A DNA stretch of 64,000 nucleotides from Alphaproteobacteria bacterium (GTDB lineage Bacteria; Pseudomonadota; Alphaproteobacteria; Rhodobacterales; Rhodobacteraceae): contig JAUHWT010000013.1 of NCBI GenBank assembly GCA_030427145.1, positions 1 through 64,000 on the forward strand, in the 5' to 3' direction. How positions within the stretch are numbered: the stretch's first letter is position 1; every line of letters begins with the position of its first letter. The notes beneath the pieces were generated by a model that did not search any database, was not told the DNA's origin, and saw only the letters and a list, made by a program, of their open reading frames with translations. The translations under genes were made by a program, and so were the position numbers. Shown here one piece after another: positions 1 to 8,990 of this stretch.

Positions 1-45
1 ACCTTCCCCGTCACGCAGCACAAAACTGCAACTCTGCAAAAGCGT

Positions 46-122
<77 letters not shown>

Positions 123-133
123 TCGTTAGCGAA

Positions 134-158
134 GGCCTGTGCAACGCACAGGTCTTTT
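134..158 (+). terminator. Rho-independent terminator after tRNA-fMet
   Basis: GGCCTGTGC, a three-base AAC loop and GCACAGGTC form a nine-pair stem (one G-U) followed directly by TTTT. It lies 11 bases after the CCA end of the initiator tRNA and has the canonical stem plus U-tract arrangement. Confidence 0.85.
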
Positions 159-250
159 CGATTCCAGCATCCGAAAACCCAAGTAATCCATCAGGATCGC
201 TTGGGCACAAAATTCAATGGTTCGGCGAGGACAACCCCTACGGATCAAAA

Positions 251-3007
251 TCACAGACCCGAACGCGCGGCACTCGCTTCAGTGCCCCCGGCGACATGGT
301 TCGCCAGCAGATCCTTCAGAGATTGTGGCCTGCCATAAAAATACCCCTGAGCCTCAAAACAGTTTTCCTGAAGGAGAATTTTGACGTGCTCTTCCGTCTC
401 CACGCCTTCGCAAAGCAGTTCGATCCCAAGTCCACTGCATAAGGCGCGGACCGAGCGGACGATTGCGAGGGCATCCGTGTCGTCGGTCCCGAGGGCCTGG
501 ACGAAACATTTGTCCAGTTTGAGTTTCCGCAGAGGGAGTTTGGACAGATAGGCCATGGACGAATACCCCGTTCCGAAATCGTCCAGGGCCCAGGACACGC
601 CCAGGGTTTCGACGTCGCGCATGGTTTCCACGACCGAATCAGATGGGGACGTGAACACCGACTCGGTGAGTTCCAGCCATAACCTGTGCGCAGGCAAACT
701 GCTGGTGCGAAGGGTGGACTGAACGTCTCCGACCAGATCGCTGTCGAGCATCTGCAAACCGGATACGTTGACCGCGACGCTCACATCGGGGGGCATCTGC
801 ATTGCATCCCGGGCGGCCCGACCAAGCACCCAGCGGCCGATTTCGGCGATCGAGCCGTTTGATTCCGCAATTTCGATGAACTCGTCGGGAAAAACCTGGC
901 CAAGTTCGGGATTGGTCCAGCGCAGCAGGGCCTCCACGCCGATCAGACGCCCGTCCCTCATATCGAACTGGGGCTGGTAGACGAGGTTAAACTCCTCATC
1001 CTCGATAGCCGTCCACATGGCCCGTTCGATTGCCCGGGCGCGCTGTTTTCGTTCGATTTTATCCGGCTCATGGGCGTGGATGCGGGTGCCGCCAAGCTGT
1101 TGCGCCTGGTCCAGGGCTTCCTCGGCGTAGTCGAGCAGATCGGTGGCCAAAACTTTGGATCCGGCTTTGTGATCCGCGTAACCGATCCGTGCGCCAACCC
1201 TGGCGCTTGTGGTACCCAGTACATAGGGTGCTGCGATGATATCCCGGATGCGCTCCGCGGTTTCTACGGAGGCCGCAGCGTCCTCCGTGTTCACGGAATA
1301 AACCGCGAACCCGTCACCTTCTAGGCGTACGACATCCGACAATCCATTGCCGGTACGGCTCAACCGTTTCACGGCCTCCTTGAGCACGAGGTTCCCGACA
1401 TCCCGGCCATAGGTCATGTTGATGGTCTTAAAGCGGTGCAGGTTGAGGGCAAATACCGAGACGTCGTTGCCCGCATCCATGTGCTTCTGCAACCGGTCCA
1501 GAAATTCGTGGCGGCGCAGCGCGCCGGTGCGCTCATCGTGGGTGGAGAGATAGATGAGCTGCTTTTCCTTTTCCCGCAGGGCCGTAACATCCCTCGCGGA
1601 GATGGTTGCAATCCGTCTCGGCCCATCGCTGCCGTTTTGGCGCCGGTCCGCGACCTCGAGTTCGGACGGTGTGACCGAATACTGAAAAACATGCCGGCCG
1701 TGATGGGTTTCCTGAAACCCGGAGGGTTCCCAACTCCCCCGCGCCAGCGCCTCAATTGCGGCGAGGGCAGCCTGCTCGAGCTCCCTGGGGATGGTTTGCG
1801 AACCGTCGCCACGCTCGGAGATCAGCTGCTTTGCGCTGGCGCTGCTGCTGAGAATGGCACCGGTATGATCCAGCACCAAAATCATGTCGGAGCTGTCATT
1901 GAAGACCTGCTCGAGCAGGCGCCGCGTGTTGCCGATCTCCGCACGGGTGTAGCGTATCAGCCAGTTGCTGACATCAAGGGCCTTTGCCAGACGCCAAAGC
2001 CCGTAGATCAGCAGCCCAGGGTAGAGCACGCCCGTCGACAGCAAAACAGCCTGGGACCGGAACAGCCACAGCCCGGTGACCTCAACGGCGCCGATGAGGA
2101 CCACGGACTGTGTCATCAGCTTCCAGTGGCCGAACCCGCGCCGCCTGATCTCGAAAAGGCCGATGGCCGCGGTGAGCAGGAGAATGCCGAACCAACCGGT
2201 TGTGGGTTGCGGAATGATCTGCCGCGAGAGGGTTTCGCTCGCCAGAATATGGATCAGCGGACCTGGAACAATGCCATGCACGGGCACGGCGAAATTGTCG
2301 CGTAACTCAACCGCGTGGGCACCTATGACAACCGATTTACCCTCAAAGGCGGATGCCGGAACGGTGCCGTCCAGAACATCCGCCACGGAGTAAAACGGGA
2401 TGCTGGCGGGCTGGAGCGCGAAATTGATCCGGAACAGCCCGTTTTCCGGCCCGAACACTCCGGACAGGAAAGAAGCGGCGGACGGCATGTCCATGCCGTC
2501 GATCTCTCCACTGAAATAGTAGTGCCTGACCATGCCGTCCGCGTTTGCCGGCACGTTCACCGAGACCGGCCAGCTGAGTGCCTCGAAGGCGGAGTAGGGC
2601 AGGTTGTGGCTCAGCTCCGCATTTTCATCCGGCCGGGCGGTGGCATCTTGCGCAAACGCGGCGAGATATGTACTGCCTCCGGCCCGGTCGAGCGCCGCCT
2701 CGAAGGCCGCGTCATCAGCGGGATTGCTTGCAAACGCAAAATCGATGTCAAAAAATACGTCGCGCGGGTCCGCTTCGGAAATTCGGTCCAGCAGGTCGGC
2801 ATGAATCCGGCGGGGCCACGGCCAGATCCCGATCCGTTTCAGGCTTTTGTCATCGATTGCCACAAATACCGTGTCACCGGTGACCTCCACCGGTGACAGT
2901 CGCATTCGGAAATCCGCTATTGCGGTGTCGAGCGGCCGCAGAACACCTGTCAGGGAAGCAAAAGCGGTGATCAGTGTGATCACCGCGACGGCACCAATTC
3001 GGGTCAA
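251..3007 (-). CDS. CHASE2-PAS-GGDEF-EAL membrane signalling protein
   Basis: 918 residues. An N-terminal membrane anchor is followed by an extracytoplasmic CHASE2 sensor (about residues 25-265), transmembrane segments (about 270-345), a PAS-like region (about 365-475), GGDEF (about 485-640) and EAL (about 660-900). The GGDEF signature is degenerate (RLEGDGF, residues 561-567), so cyclase activity is doubtful. The EAL domain keeps EALLRW (E692), VNVSG, LELTES, DDFGTGYSS (809-817) and EGVETEEH, so c-di-GMP phosphodiesterase activity is likely. The start is a TTG with a poorly spaced AGGA. It follows the FecR-domain gene by 112 bases on the same strand; the pairing suggests a shared envelope signal. 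That the degenerate GGDEF is regulatory is inference. Confidence 0.9.
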   Translation of the reverse strand: MTRIGAVAVITLITAFASLTGVLRPLDTAIADFRMRLSPVEVTGDTVFVAIDDKSLKRIGIWPWPRRIHADLLDRISEADPRDVFFDIDFAFASNPADDAAFEAALDRAGGSTYLAAFAQDATARPDENAELSHNLPYSAFEALSWPVSVNVPANADGMVRHYYFSGEIDGMDMPSAASFLSGVFGPENGLFRINFALQPASIPFYSVADVLDGTVPASAFEGKSVVIGAHAVELRDNFAVPVHGIVPGPLIHILASETLSRQIIPQPTTGWFGILLLTAAIGLFEIRRRGFGHWKLMTQSVVLIGAVEVTGLWLFRSQAVLLSTGVLYPGLLIYGLWRLAKALDVSNWLIRYTRAEIGNTRRLLEQVFNDSSDMILVLDHTGAILSSSASAKQLISERGDGSQTIPRELEQAALAAIEALARGSWEPSGFQETHHGRHVFQYSVTPSELEVADRRQNGSDGPRRIATISARDVTALREKEKQLIYLSTHDERTGALRRHEFLDRLQKHMDAGNDVSVFALNLHRFKTINMTYGRDVGNLVLKEAVKRLSRTGNGLSDVVRLEGDGFAVYSVNTEDAAASVETAERIRDIIAAPYVLGTTSARVGARIGYADHKAGSKVLATDLLDYAEEALDQAQQLGGTRIHAHEPDKIERKQRARAIERAMWTAIEDEEFNLVYQPQFDMRDGRLIGVEALLRWTNPELGQVFPDEFIEIAESNGSIAEIGRWVLGRAARDAMQMPPDVSVAVNVSGLQMLDSDLVGDVQSTLRTSSLPAHRLWLELTESVFTSPSDSVVETMRDVETLGVSWALDDFGTGYSSMAYLSKLPLRKLKLDKCFVQALGTDDTDALAIVRSVRALCSGLGIELLCEGVETEEHVKILLQENCFEAQGYFYGRPQSLKDLLANHVAGGTEASAARSGL

Positions 3008-3119
3008 AACTGCCAGTGTTCCTGCCTCCGCCGGGTCTGGTTCCGGTCAGGCCGTCCAAACGGATCCCGCGGCGTTCACCGGCAGGATCCGCTTGTCGAA
3101 ACCTGACTATGCGGCCAAA

Positions 3120-4511
3120 TCAATCGTCTTTGCCTTTGTCTTTGCCTTTGCCTTTGCCTTTGCCGTGCCCGTGCTTGTGGCCGTGCCCGTTTTTGCCTTT
3201 GTCTTTGCCTTTGCCTTTGCCCTTACCGGAGTCATCGTCGTCATCGTCGTCATCGTCGTCATCATTGTTGCTGCCGCCGTTTCCGTTCCCGTTCCCGTTA
3301 TTGCCCTTGCCGTTTCCGGTGTTCCCGTTGTTTCCGTTTCCGTTGTTCCCGGAGTCGTCATCGTCGTCATCATTGTTGCTGCCGCCGTTTCCGTTCCCGT
3401 TCCCGTTATTGCCCTTGCCGTTTCCGTTGTTCCCGTTGTTTCCATTCCCGTTGTTCCCGGAGTCGTCATCGTCGTCATCACTGTTGCTGCCGCCGTTCCC
3501 GTTTCCGTTCCCGTTGTTGCCCTTGCCGTTTCCGGTGTTCCCGTTGTTTCCATTCCCGTTGTTCCCGGAGTCGTCATCGTCGTCATCACTGTTGCTGCCG
3601 CCGTTTCCGCTTCCGTTCCCGTTATTGCCGTTTCCGGTGTTCCCGGAGTCGCCGTCGCCATCATCGTTGCCGCCACCTGAGCTTCCGTTCCCAGTGTTAC
3701 CGTTGTTTTTGTTCCTGTTTTTCTTCTTCTTCTTCTTCTTCTTTTTGGAATTTCCGGCTTCCGAATCCGATCCGCTGCCGGAACCCGTTGCAGCGACTGA
3801 TGCGGCGGCTGCGGCTACGATTTCAGGTCCGTCACTGTCATTGCTGCCGCCGTTCCCGGACGCCGCCGCACTCCGGCGCGAAGAAGCCCGTGAGGATTTT
3901 TTTGATTTGGCGGGATCGAGTTCCTCGCTGACGCTCGCAATCGTTTCCGCCGGCTGCGGTGCCGCCACAACCGTCACGGCCGCCTCACCGGACGCCGATA
4001 CCATGGCCATCTGTCCCGGTGTTATGCTGGTTTCCCTGGAGGATCCGGAATTGCGCACGTTCACCTGGCCCCGGTCAACGCGAACCGAGGATCCCTTCCG
4101 GTTGACCGACACCTCGAACACCGTGCCTTTCACGACCGCTGCCATATGCGGGGTTTCCACCTCGGCGTGGCGCCGGTCCCGGACCTCGAGGTCCAAAACC
4201 ACGGAACCCTTGCGGTGAACAACCTTTGTGTTTGACCCTTCGTTCTGCCACGTGGCAATCGCCGTCAGGCTGCCCGGATGGATCAGAATGCGTTCCTCAT
4301 TACGACGCAGGATAACGCGCCCCCGGCGCCCGGTCTGAATCCAGCTGGCATTCGGGATCTCCTGGCCGGTAGCAACCTCACTCCAGGTTTTTCCATCAGG
4401 AGCGAAAAACACGTCACCTCCGGCCCGGTCCACCGTCCAACCCGACGATGCCTTCGCATCGCCTGCAAAAATCAAAACTGTCAGGAACAGAAGGTGAATC
4501 AGTACGCGCAT
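3120..4511 (-). CDS. Secreted FecR-domain protein with Gly/Asn/Asp-rich repeat tail
   Basis: 463 residues. A signal peptide (about 1-21, MRVLIHLLFLTVLIFAGDA) leads into a FecR-type domain (about 28-165) recognisable from WIQTGRRGRVILRR, the TPHMAAVVKGTVFEVSV stretch and DRGQVNVRN. The second half is low complexity: a run of nine lysines, then GN-rich units with blocks of aspartate, and a terminal GKGKGKDKGK / HGHKHGHGK segment. It has no helical anti-sigma domain, so it is not a classical FecR regulator; an exported, surface or periplasmic protein is more likely. The Asp blocks could bind calcium (inference). It lies upstream of the CHASE2 gene on the same strand. A CCGGAG sits about ten bases before the ATG. 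Confidence 0.85.
   Translation of the reverse strand: MRVLIHLLFLTVLIFAGDAKASSGWTVDRAGGDVFFAPDGKTWSEVATGQEIPNASWIQTGRRGRVILRRNEERILIHPGSLTAIATWQNEGSNTKVVHRKGSVVLDLEVRDRRHAEVETPHMAAVVKGTVFEVSVNRKGSSVRVDRGQVNVRNSGSSRETSITPGQMAMVSASGEAAVTVVAAPQPAETIASVSEELDPAKSKKSSRASSRRSAAASGNGGSNDSDGPEIVAAAAASVAATGSGSGSDSEAGNSKKKKKKKKKNRNKNNGNTGNGSSGGGNDDGDGDSGNTGNGNNGNGSGNGGSNSDDDDDDSGNNGNGNNGNTGNGKGNNGNGNGNGGSNSDDDDDDSGNNGNGNNGNNGNGKGNNGNGNGNGGSNNDDDDDDSGNNGNGNNGNTGNGKGNNGNGNGNGGSNNDDDDDDDDDDDSGKGKGKGKDKGKNGHGHKHGHGKGKGKGKDKGKDD
3228..3650. repeat. In-frame tandem repeat, about 108-bp unit, in the FecR-domain gene
   Basis: The landmark GGAGTC (plus strand) recurs at 3228, 3351, 3459, 3567 and 3645, giving unit lengths of 123, 108, 108 and 78 bases. 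All are multiples of three, so the reading frame is kept. Each unit encodes roughly 36 residues: an Asp block, then SGNNGNGNNGN and TGNGKGNNGNGNGNGGSN-like text. The 123-base unit differs mainly by five extra Asp codons. A separate TTC microsatellite near 3720-3746 encodes the lysine run. This is a coding repeat, not a CRISPR. Confidence 0.9.
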
Positions 4512-4616
4512 GTCAGAATCTCCGGAGTTGAGGGAGACTTCTCACACGTGACTTCATAACGTACGGTTAAATGCGGTCGAAACCGGTACTGTTTGGAAGC
4601 CGAACAGCGTATTGGC

Positions 4617-4637
4617 GGGGCGGAACTGACCCGCCCC
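4617..4637 (-). terminator. GC-rich hairpin after dddT (possible terminator)
   Basis: GGGGCGG, a seven-base loop and CCGCCCC form a perfect seven-pair stem 15 bases beyond the dddT stop codon. No U-tract follows on the minus strand, so intrinsic termination is uncertain; it may only mark the transcript end. Confidence 0.4.
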
Positions 4638-4651
4638 GTCCTTCGATGGCA

Positions 4652-6298
4652 TCAGGCGCGAACGTGAAGGTTCTGTACACCGCGACGCTCGCGGATCGCG
4701 TCCTTGATGACAGCCTTGGTCAGCGCGGTACACATGAGGAACATGACGAGGCTGAACGGCAGTGCCCCGATCACCATTGCGGTTCTGATCGCATCCAAAC
4801 CGCCCACGAGCAGCAGGCCACCGACCACCAGGCTGAGCGCCACACCCCAGAAGATGATATGAGCCCTGCCTTTCGGACTTTCCTCTCCCGCAGCATTGAT
4901 CGTGTTGACGATCAGAATGGCGGAGTCAGCGGTGGTGACGAGGTAGGTCAGCAACAAAACCACCACAATCGCCGCCATGGCCCAGGCGAGACCGCTGCCG
5001 AGCATCAAATCCAGCATGACAAAGAGCTGACTTTCCTGTCCCGCCCCGGAAATCGCGTCGCCGGCCGCGCCGTTCAGTGTCATGTCGATGGCGGTCCCGC
5101 CGACCAGGGTGAACCAGACAAAACACATCAGCGAGGGGACTATTATGGCGCCGAGAACATATTCCCGAATGCTGCGTCCCCGGGAAATGCGGGCGAGGAA
5201 CACGCCGACAAACGGTGCAAACGCAATCCACCAGGCCCAGTAGAAAACCGACCAGCCGCCCTGCCATGACGCAAGCGCATCACCGGTTTCGCTGCCATCC
5301 GGGTGCCAGACCGTGAACAGCAGTCGTGGCAGTTCGGTGATATAGGCGGTCAGTCCGTTGAACAGCGCTCCAAGGCCAAAGAACGTTGAACCAAACAGCA
5401 CGAAGAACGCGAGCAGGAAGAAACTCAAACCCATATTGAGGTTCGACAGCCACTTGATCCCCTTGCCAACGCCTGAAAGCGCAGACAGCGTTGATGCGCC
5501 CAGAATGACGATCAGTGCCACCACAATTCCGGCCGCACTCGGTTTGCCATCCGCCAGAACGATCCAGTCGCCAAACCCAACCCGGTTGAGACCCGCAACG
5601 AACTGCTCGACGCCAAACCCCAGCGTCTGCGCCACGCCCAGGATCGTCGCGACCACGGCCACAACATCGACAACGTGACCCCCAACACCGGAAAGCCGCG
5701 CGCCAAACAATGGCGTCAGCGCCGACCGCACCGTAAGGGGAAGATTGCGCCGATAGGAGAAATAGGCCAGCGACAGACCAACCAGCGCATAACAGGCCCA
5801 GGCCGAAAAGCCCCAGTGCAGGAAGGACCAGACATAGGCCGCGGTTATGTTGTCCGCGCCGGATGCGGTCGTCTCGCCCATGATAACATTCGGATTGTTG
5901 GCGAAATGATACATGGGCTCGGCCGTGGCAAACGTGAGCATCCCGATCCCAATGCCGGCGCCGAACATCATGGAAAACCACGAAAACCGGGAAAACTCCG
6001 GGTGGTCATCGGGCAGACCGAGCTTGAGCCGTCCCGTGGTCGGCACCAGTGCCAGACCGACGCACAGGATCAGGAATATCGCCACAACCCAGATATACCA
6101 GCTGGCGAAGCTGTTGAGCATGGCGCCGTTCAGCGCATTGAGCACCGCCGCGGCATTTTCCGGCACCGTGATGGCCCAGACGATCAGAGCGCTCACCAGA
6201 ATTTTCGACGGGATGGCCACACTCCGCGCAAAGCCGGAATAAAAGCCCTCATCGGCCGTCGGAATATGTAAATTCATAAGGGGTGGTTTGTCAGGCAT
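4652..6298 (-). CDS. dddT: BCCT-family transporter, probable DMSP uptake (DddT)
   Basis: 548 residues with about twelve hydrophobic helices, the size of the betaine/carnitine/choline transporter family. Family hallmarks are MFGAGIGIGMLTF in the ligand/Na+ region (GxGIGxG type) and the tryptophan-rich segment FYWAWWIAFAPF followed by VFLARISRGRSIREYV. A longer frame opens at 6355, but the ATG at 6298 has GGAGGA five bases upstream and is preferred. It is the last gene of a dddA-dddD-dddT unit. BCCT proteins named DddT accompany dddD in known DMSP clusters, so DMSP import is the likely role; glycine betaine could also be a substrate. Confidence 0.85.
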   Translation of the reverse strand: MPDKPPLMNLHIPTADEGFYSGFARSVAIPSKILVSALIVWAITVPENAAAVLNALNGAMLNSFASWYIWVVAIFLILCVGLALVPTTGRLKLGLPDDHPEFSRFSWFSMMFGAGIGIGMLTFATAEPMYHFANNPNVIMGETTASGADNITAAYVWSFLHWGFSAWACYALVGLSLAYFSYRRNLPLTVRSALTPLFGARLSGVGGHVVDVVAVVATILGVAQTLGFGVEQFVAGLNRVGFGDWIVLADGKPSAAGIVVALIVILGASTLSALSGVGKGIKWLSNLNMGLSFFLLAFFVLFGSTFFGLGALFNGLTAYITELPRLLFTVWHPDGSETGDALASWQGGWSVFYWAWWIAFAPFVGVFLARISRGRSIREYVLGAIIVPSLMCFVWFTLVGGTAIDMTLNGAAGDAISGAGQESQLFVMLDLMLGSGLAWAMAAIVVVLLLTYLVTTADSAILIVNTINAAGEESPKGRAHIIFWGVALSLVVGGLLLVGGLDAIRTAMVIGALPFSLVMFLMCTALTKAVIKDAIRERRGVQNLHVRA

Positions 6299-6424
6299 GT
6301 GTCCTCCGTTTTGTTGGGAACCGTCCGGACAGCCGACTTCATTCGCCGAGCGCAATTGCCCGGCGTGGGCGGTCCAGATCGTTCCATGGAAGCGGCGTAT
6401 CGAAATTGCCGCAGTAATTGGGGG

Positions 6425-6442
6425 CAGCCCCGTGCGGGGCTG
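6425..6442 (-). terminator. Strong hairpin between dddD and dddT
   Basis: CAGCCCCG and CGGGGCTG, separated by two bases, form a very tight stem inside the 157-base gap between dddD and dddT. It ends 13 bases past the dddD stop. It lacks a U-tract and could be a partial terminator or an mRNA-stability element that lowers dddT relative to dddD. Confidence 0.35.
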
Positions 6443-6455
6443 GCCCGGGCTGCCG

Positions 6456-8966
6456 TCAGCTCGGCAGGTATTCCGCGCTCCAGCTTTCGCTGAGCTGACC
6501 GGATTTCAGCATCGTCTCAATGGCCGCGTCCGAGTAGCCAAGATCACGCAGGATATCCCGCGTTGACGCGCCAAATTTTTCGGTGGGCTGCAGCGCAAAC
6601 ACCTTCCCGCGCGAAGGGCGCACCGCATAGGGGTCAAGCTGCGTGACCTCATGTCCGCTCGGATGATCCGGATAGTGCGAGAAGGAATAGCTTCCCCGGT
6701 CGGTCCCAGGCGTTCCGTCCGGTTCGCGCAGGTTTTCCGAACGCAGCGCATCAATGTTGTTGCAGATCGCGCATCCGATATCCGCGGCCCGCAGACGCTC
6801 AATCCATTCCGTGGCCGGATGCATCTGAAACGCCCCGGCCAGGTAGGCCGCACGCTCCTCCTCCGGAAGGTCGGGCAGATCGGCAAGATCCTCGACATTG
6901 CGGAACCGCGGCAGGTCCGTCTCATAGGCGCTCAGGAGGATGTAGATGCCCGAAGCCGTGCTGTAAAAGCGGCTTAACGGATCATACCCGTTCACTTCCG
7001 GACCGGACGGTTCGTCAAAAAGTCCGCGCCCCCGGTAGTCATAGGCAAACGGGATCTGCAGCAGGCCGCTGTTGGCCGACAGCGACGTGCGCCCGCGCCC
7101 GATCCTGCCAAAGCGGTGCTTCTGATAGAGCGCCGCCGCCACCGCCAGCGCCCCGCCAAATCCGCACATGACGTCGATCGTACCCACATGGGCGTGCTCT
7201 TCCGGCCGGTCCATCGCGCCGCCAAACCGAAGCATGATGCCCGTCGTTGCCTGAACCAGATCGTCATACCCGATGTAATCGGTCCGGGTGCCGCGCCGCA
7301 CTCCGCTGAAACAGTCCAGCTTGCAGAAAATCGCCTCCGGGTTCAGCTTGCGCAGGCTCTCCGCGTCCAGGCCCATGCGTTTGATCTGGCTGTCCGGTGC
7401 GTTCCAAAAAATCACGTCAACGGATTTGACCAGGTCCTCGAAGACCTTGCGTCCGTGCTCCGATTTCACATCCGCCAGAATGGACTTTTTGCCGCGACCC
7501 TGGCTGAGACCATAGATCACGGTGTTCCAGCTGTCATAGAGCGGCTGCGCCGGGTCGATCTTGATCACCTCGGCCCCAAAACGCGCAAGGTAACTCGCGG
7601 CGTGCGGCCCGGCGATCACGTTGCACATGTCCAGAACACGGCCCCCCGACAGCCACCCTTCCTGGGCGTTGCCATCCTCCGGGTCGGGAATTTCAGTGCG
7701 CAGTTTGCGCAGGGTTTTCAGTGCCTCATCGAACTCGACCCAGCGTCGCGGTTCCGGGTTCAGCGCCTCCTCACCACTTTCCTCCATCCAGACGACCGGA
7801 CCGGGCTGGATCATTTCACCATATTCCGGGTCCCAGACATCGATCATCAGACCGGAGGTCTCGGCGTACTCGTCGTTAATCCACTCCTGAAGCCAGCGCT
7901 GCGGCGCACCGGGTATCCCCGCGCGTCCGAACATGCGTTTCCATTCGTGAGAGGTGCGCGTCATGAACACCTCTTTCATCCGCGCCGCAATCTTATCGGC
8001 CCATTCCTTCGGCATCGGATAGACGCCAAGAGAAGTGTCCGAAACCCATTCCGACTGTGGTTTGTAGGTGTCGTCCTCTTCCTGCAGCCCCTCCGCGATC
8101 ATCTCCTCATAAAGCCCCAGTACCTCAAGGCAGCGTCGCGCGTGGTATTTGTGGCTGGGACAGACAACGTAAAACATGCGCCCGTCCTTGCACATGTAGC
8201 TGCGGAAGAACGGGTCGAGCAGCTCCTGAAGCTCCTCATAGGACACATTCATCGGCAGGCCCTCGATGCGCCGCCGCTCGATCTCAATCTCCCGCTGCGT
8301 CAGATAGCGGCCAGGCATGTCCGACACCTTGATGGAGTTGTAGCACAGCCCCTCCATCACCGCCGCCGCCAGTGGCACTTCTATCTGGTCGCCCAAGCCC
8401 GTCACCTGCCGGGACTGCAACGCCAGCACCGTCGCCGATGCCGCAATCTGCGAGGCATAGGCCGATGACAGGGGCAGGGGGGAGAATGAGGGGTTCAACC
8501 CCATCAGCACCCGGTTGAGCCCCATATCGGTAAAGACCCCGGAACTTGCGGCCACCACACTTTCGAAAGCCCGCTGTTCCCGACGCTCCAGGTCGTTCGA
8601 GGCAAATCCTGGGATGGATATCGTGATGAGTTCGGGGCGTTCCTCCCGCATCGCCGCGAAATCAATACCCAGTGCCGCCAGTTTCCCGGGCCGGAAATTC
8701 TCGACAATGATGTCGGCCTCCGCGCACAGGGCCCGCGCCTTCTCCAGGCCGTCGGTGGACGTCAGGTCGAGGTTCACGATCACCTTGTTGCGCATCAGCG
8801 CCGCATTGGCCGGGCTGTCCCACATCGGCCCGTCCGGCGGATCGACATGCACCACGGTTGCGCCCAGATCACCCAGCAGCATCGCAACGGCCGGGCCCGC
8901 GATATACTGGCCGAAATCGACTACTTTCACCCCCGTCAGGGGCAGACTGGAAAACGAAGTACGCAT
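6456..8966 (-). CDS. dddD: DddD, DMSP CoA-transferase/lyase with two CaiB-type domains
   Basis: 836 residues made of two class III CoA-transferase (CaiB/BaiF) domains, about 8-410 and 437-836. This tandem architecture and length are those of DddD, which transfers CoA to dimethylsulfoniopropionate and releases dimethyl sulfide, leaving 3-hydroxypropionyl-CoA. The C-terminal domain keeps the family Asp in VGTIDVMCG (D598), the position of the nucleophile in class III transferases. The N-terminal domain has LPLSSAYAS there and lacks the Asp. GGGAGGAACA precedes the ATG. It lies between a GMC dehydrogenase gene and a BCCT gene, with a divergent LysR gene beyond: the known ddd arrangement. A carnitine or oxalate-type transferase is the alternative but would normally be half the length. 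Confidence 0.9.
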   Translation of the reverse strand: MRTSFSSLPLTGVKVVDFGQYIAGPAVAMLLGDLGATVVHVDPPDGPMWDSPANAALMRNKVIVNLDLTSTDGLEKARALCAEADIIVENFRPGKLAALGIDFAAMREERPELITISIPGFASNDLERREQRAFESVVAASSGVFTDMGLNRVLMGLNPSFSPLPLSSAYASQIAASATVLALQSRQVTGLGDQIEVPLAAAVMEGLCYNSIKVSDMPGRYLTQREIEIERRRIEGLPMNVSYEELQELLDPFFRSYMCKDGRMFYVVCPSHKYHARRCLEVLGLYEEMIAEGLQEEDDTYKPQSEWVSDTSLGVYPMPKEWADKIAARMKEVFMTRTSHEWKRMFGRAGIPGAPQRWLQEWINDEYAETSGLMIDVWDPEYGEMIQPGPVVWMEESGEEALNPEPRRWVEFDEALKTLRKLRTEIPDPEDGNAQEGWLSGGRVLDMCNVIAGPHAASYLARFGAEVIKIDPAQPLYDSWNTVIYGLSQGRGKKSILADVKSEHGRKVFEDLVKSVDVIFWNAPDSQIKRMGLDAESLRKLNPEAIFCKLDCFSGVRRGTRTDYIGYDDLVQATTGIMLRFGGAMDRPEEHAHVGTIDVMCGFGGALAVAAALYQKHRFGRIGRGRTSLSANSGLLQIPFAYDYRGRGLFDEPSGPEVNGYDPLSRFYSTASGIYILLSAYETDLPRFRNVEDLADLPDLPEEERAAYLAGAFQMHPATEWIERLRAADIGCAICNNIDALRSENLREPDGTPGTDRGSYSFSHYPDHPSGHEVTQLDPYAVRPSRGKVFALQPTEKFGASTRDILRDLGYSDAAIETMLKSGQLSESWSAEYLPS

Positions 8967-8990
8967 TGTTCCTCCCAGGCTGATGCGCCG

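Noticed and set aside
3228-3650. Regular repeats that might suggest a CRISPR array
   Set aside because: Units are contiguous, in frame, and translate to a continuous low-complexity protein; there are no unique spacers.
3016-4218. 400-codon plus-strand frame encoding FPFPLLPLPFP-like repeats
   Set aside because: It is the complement of the Gly/Asn/Asp repeat region of the FecR-domain gene. The minus-strand frame has a signal peptide and a known domain; this one has neither.
7116-8468. 450-codon open frame on the plus strand
   Set aside because: Antisense shadow of dddD; composition is Arg/Pro/His-rich and no family is recognised.
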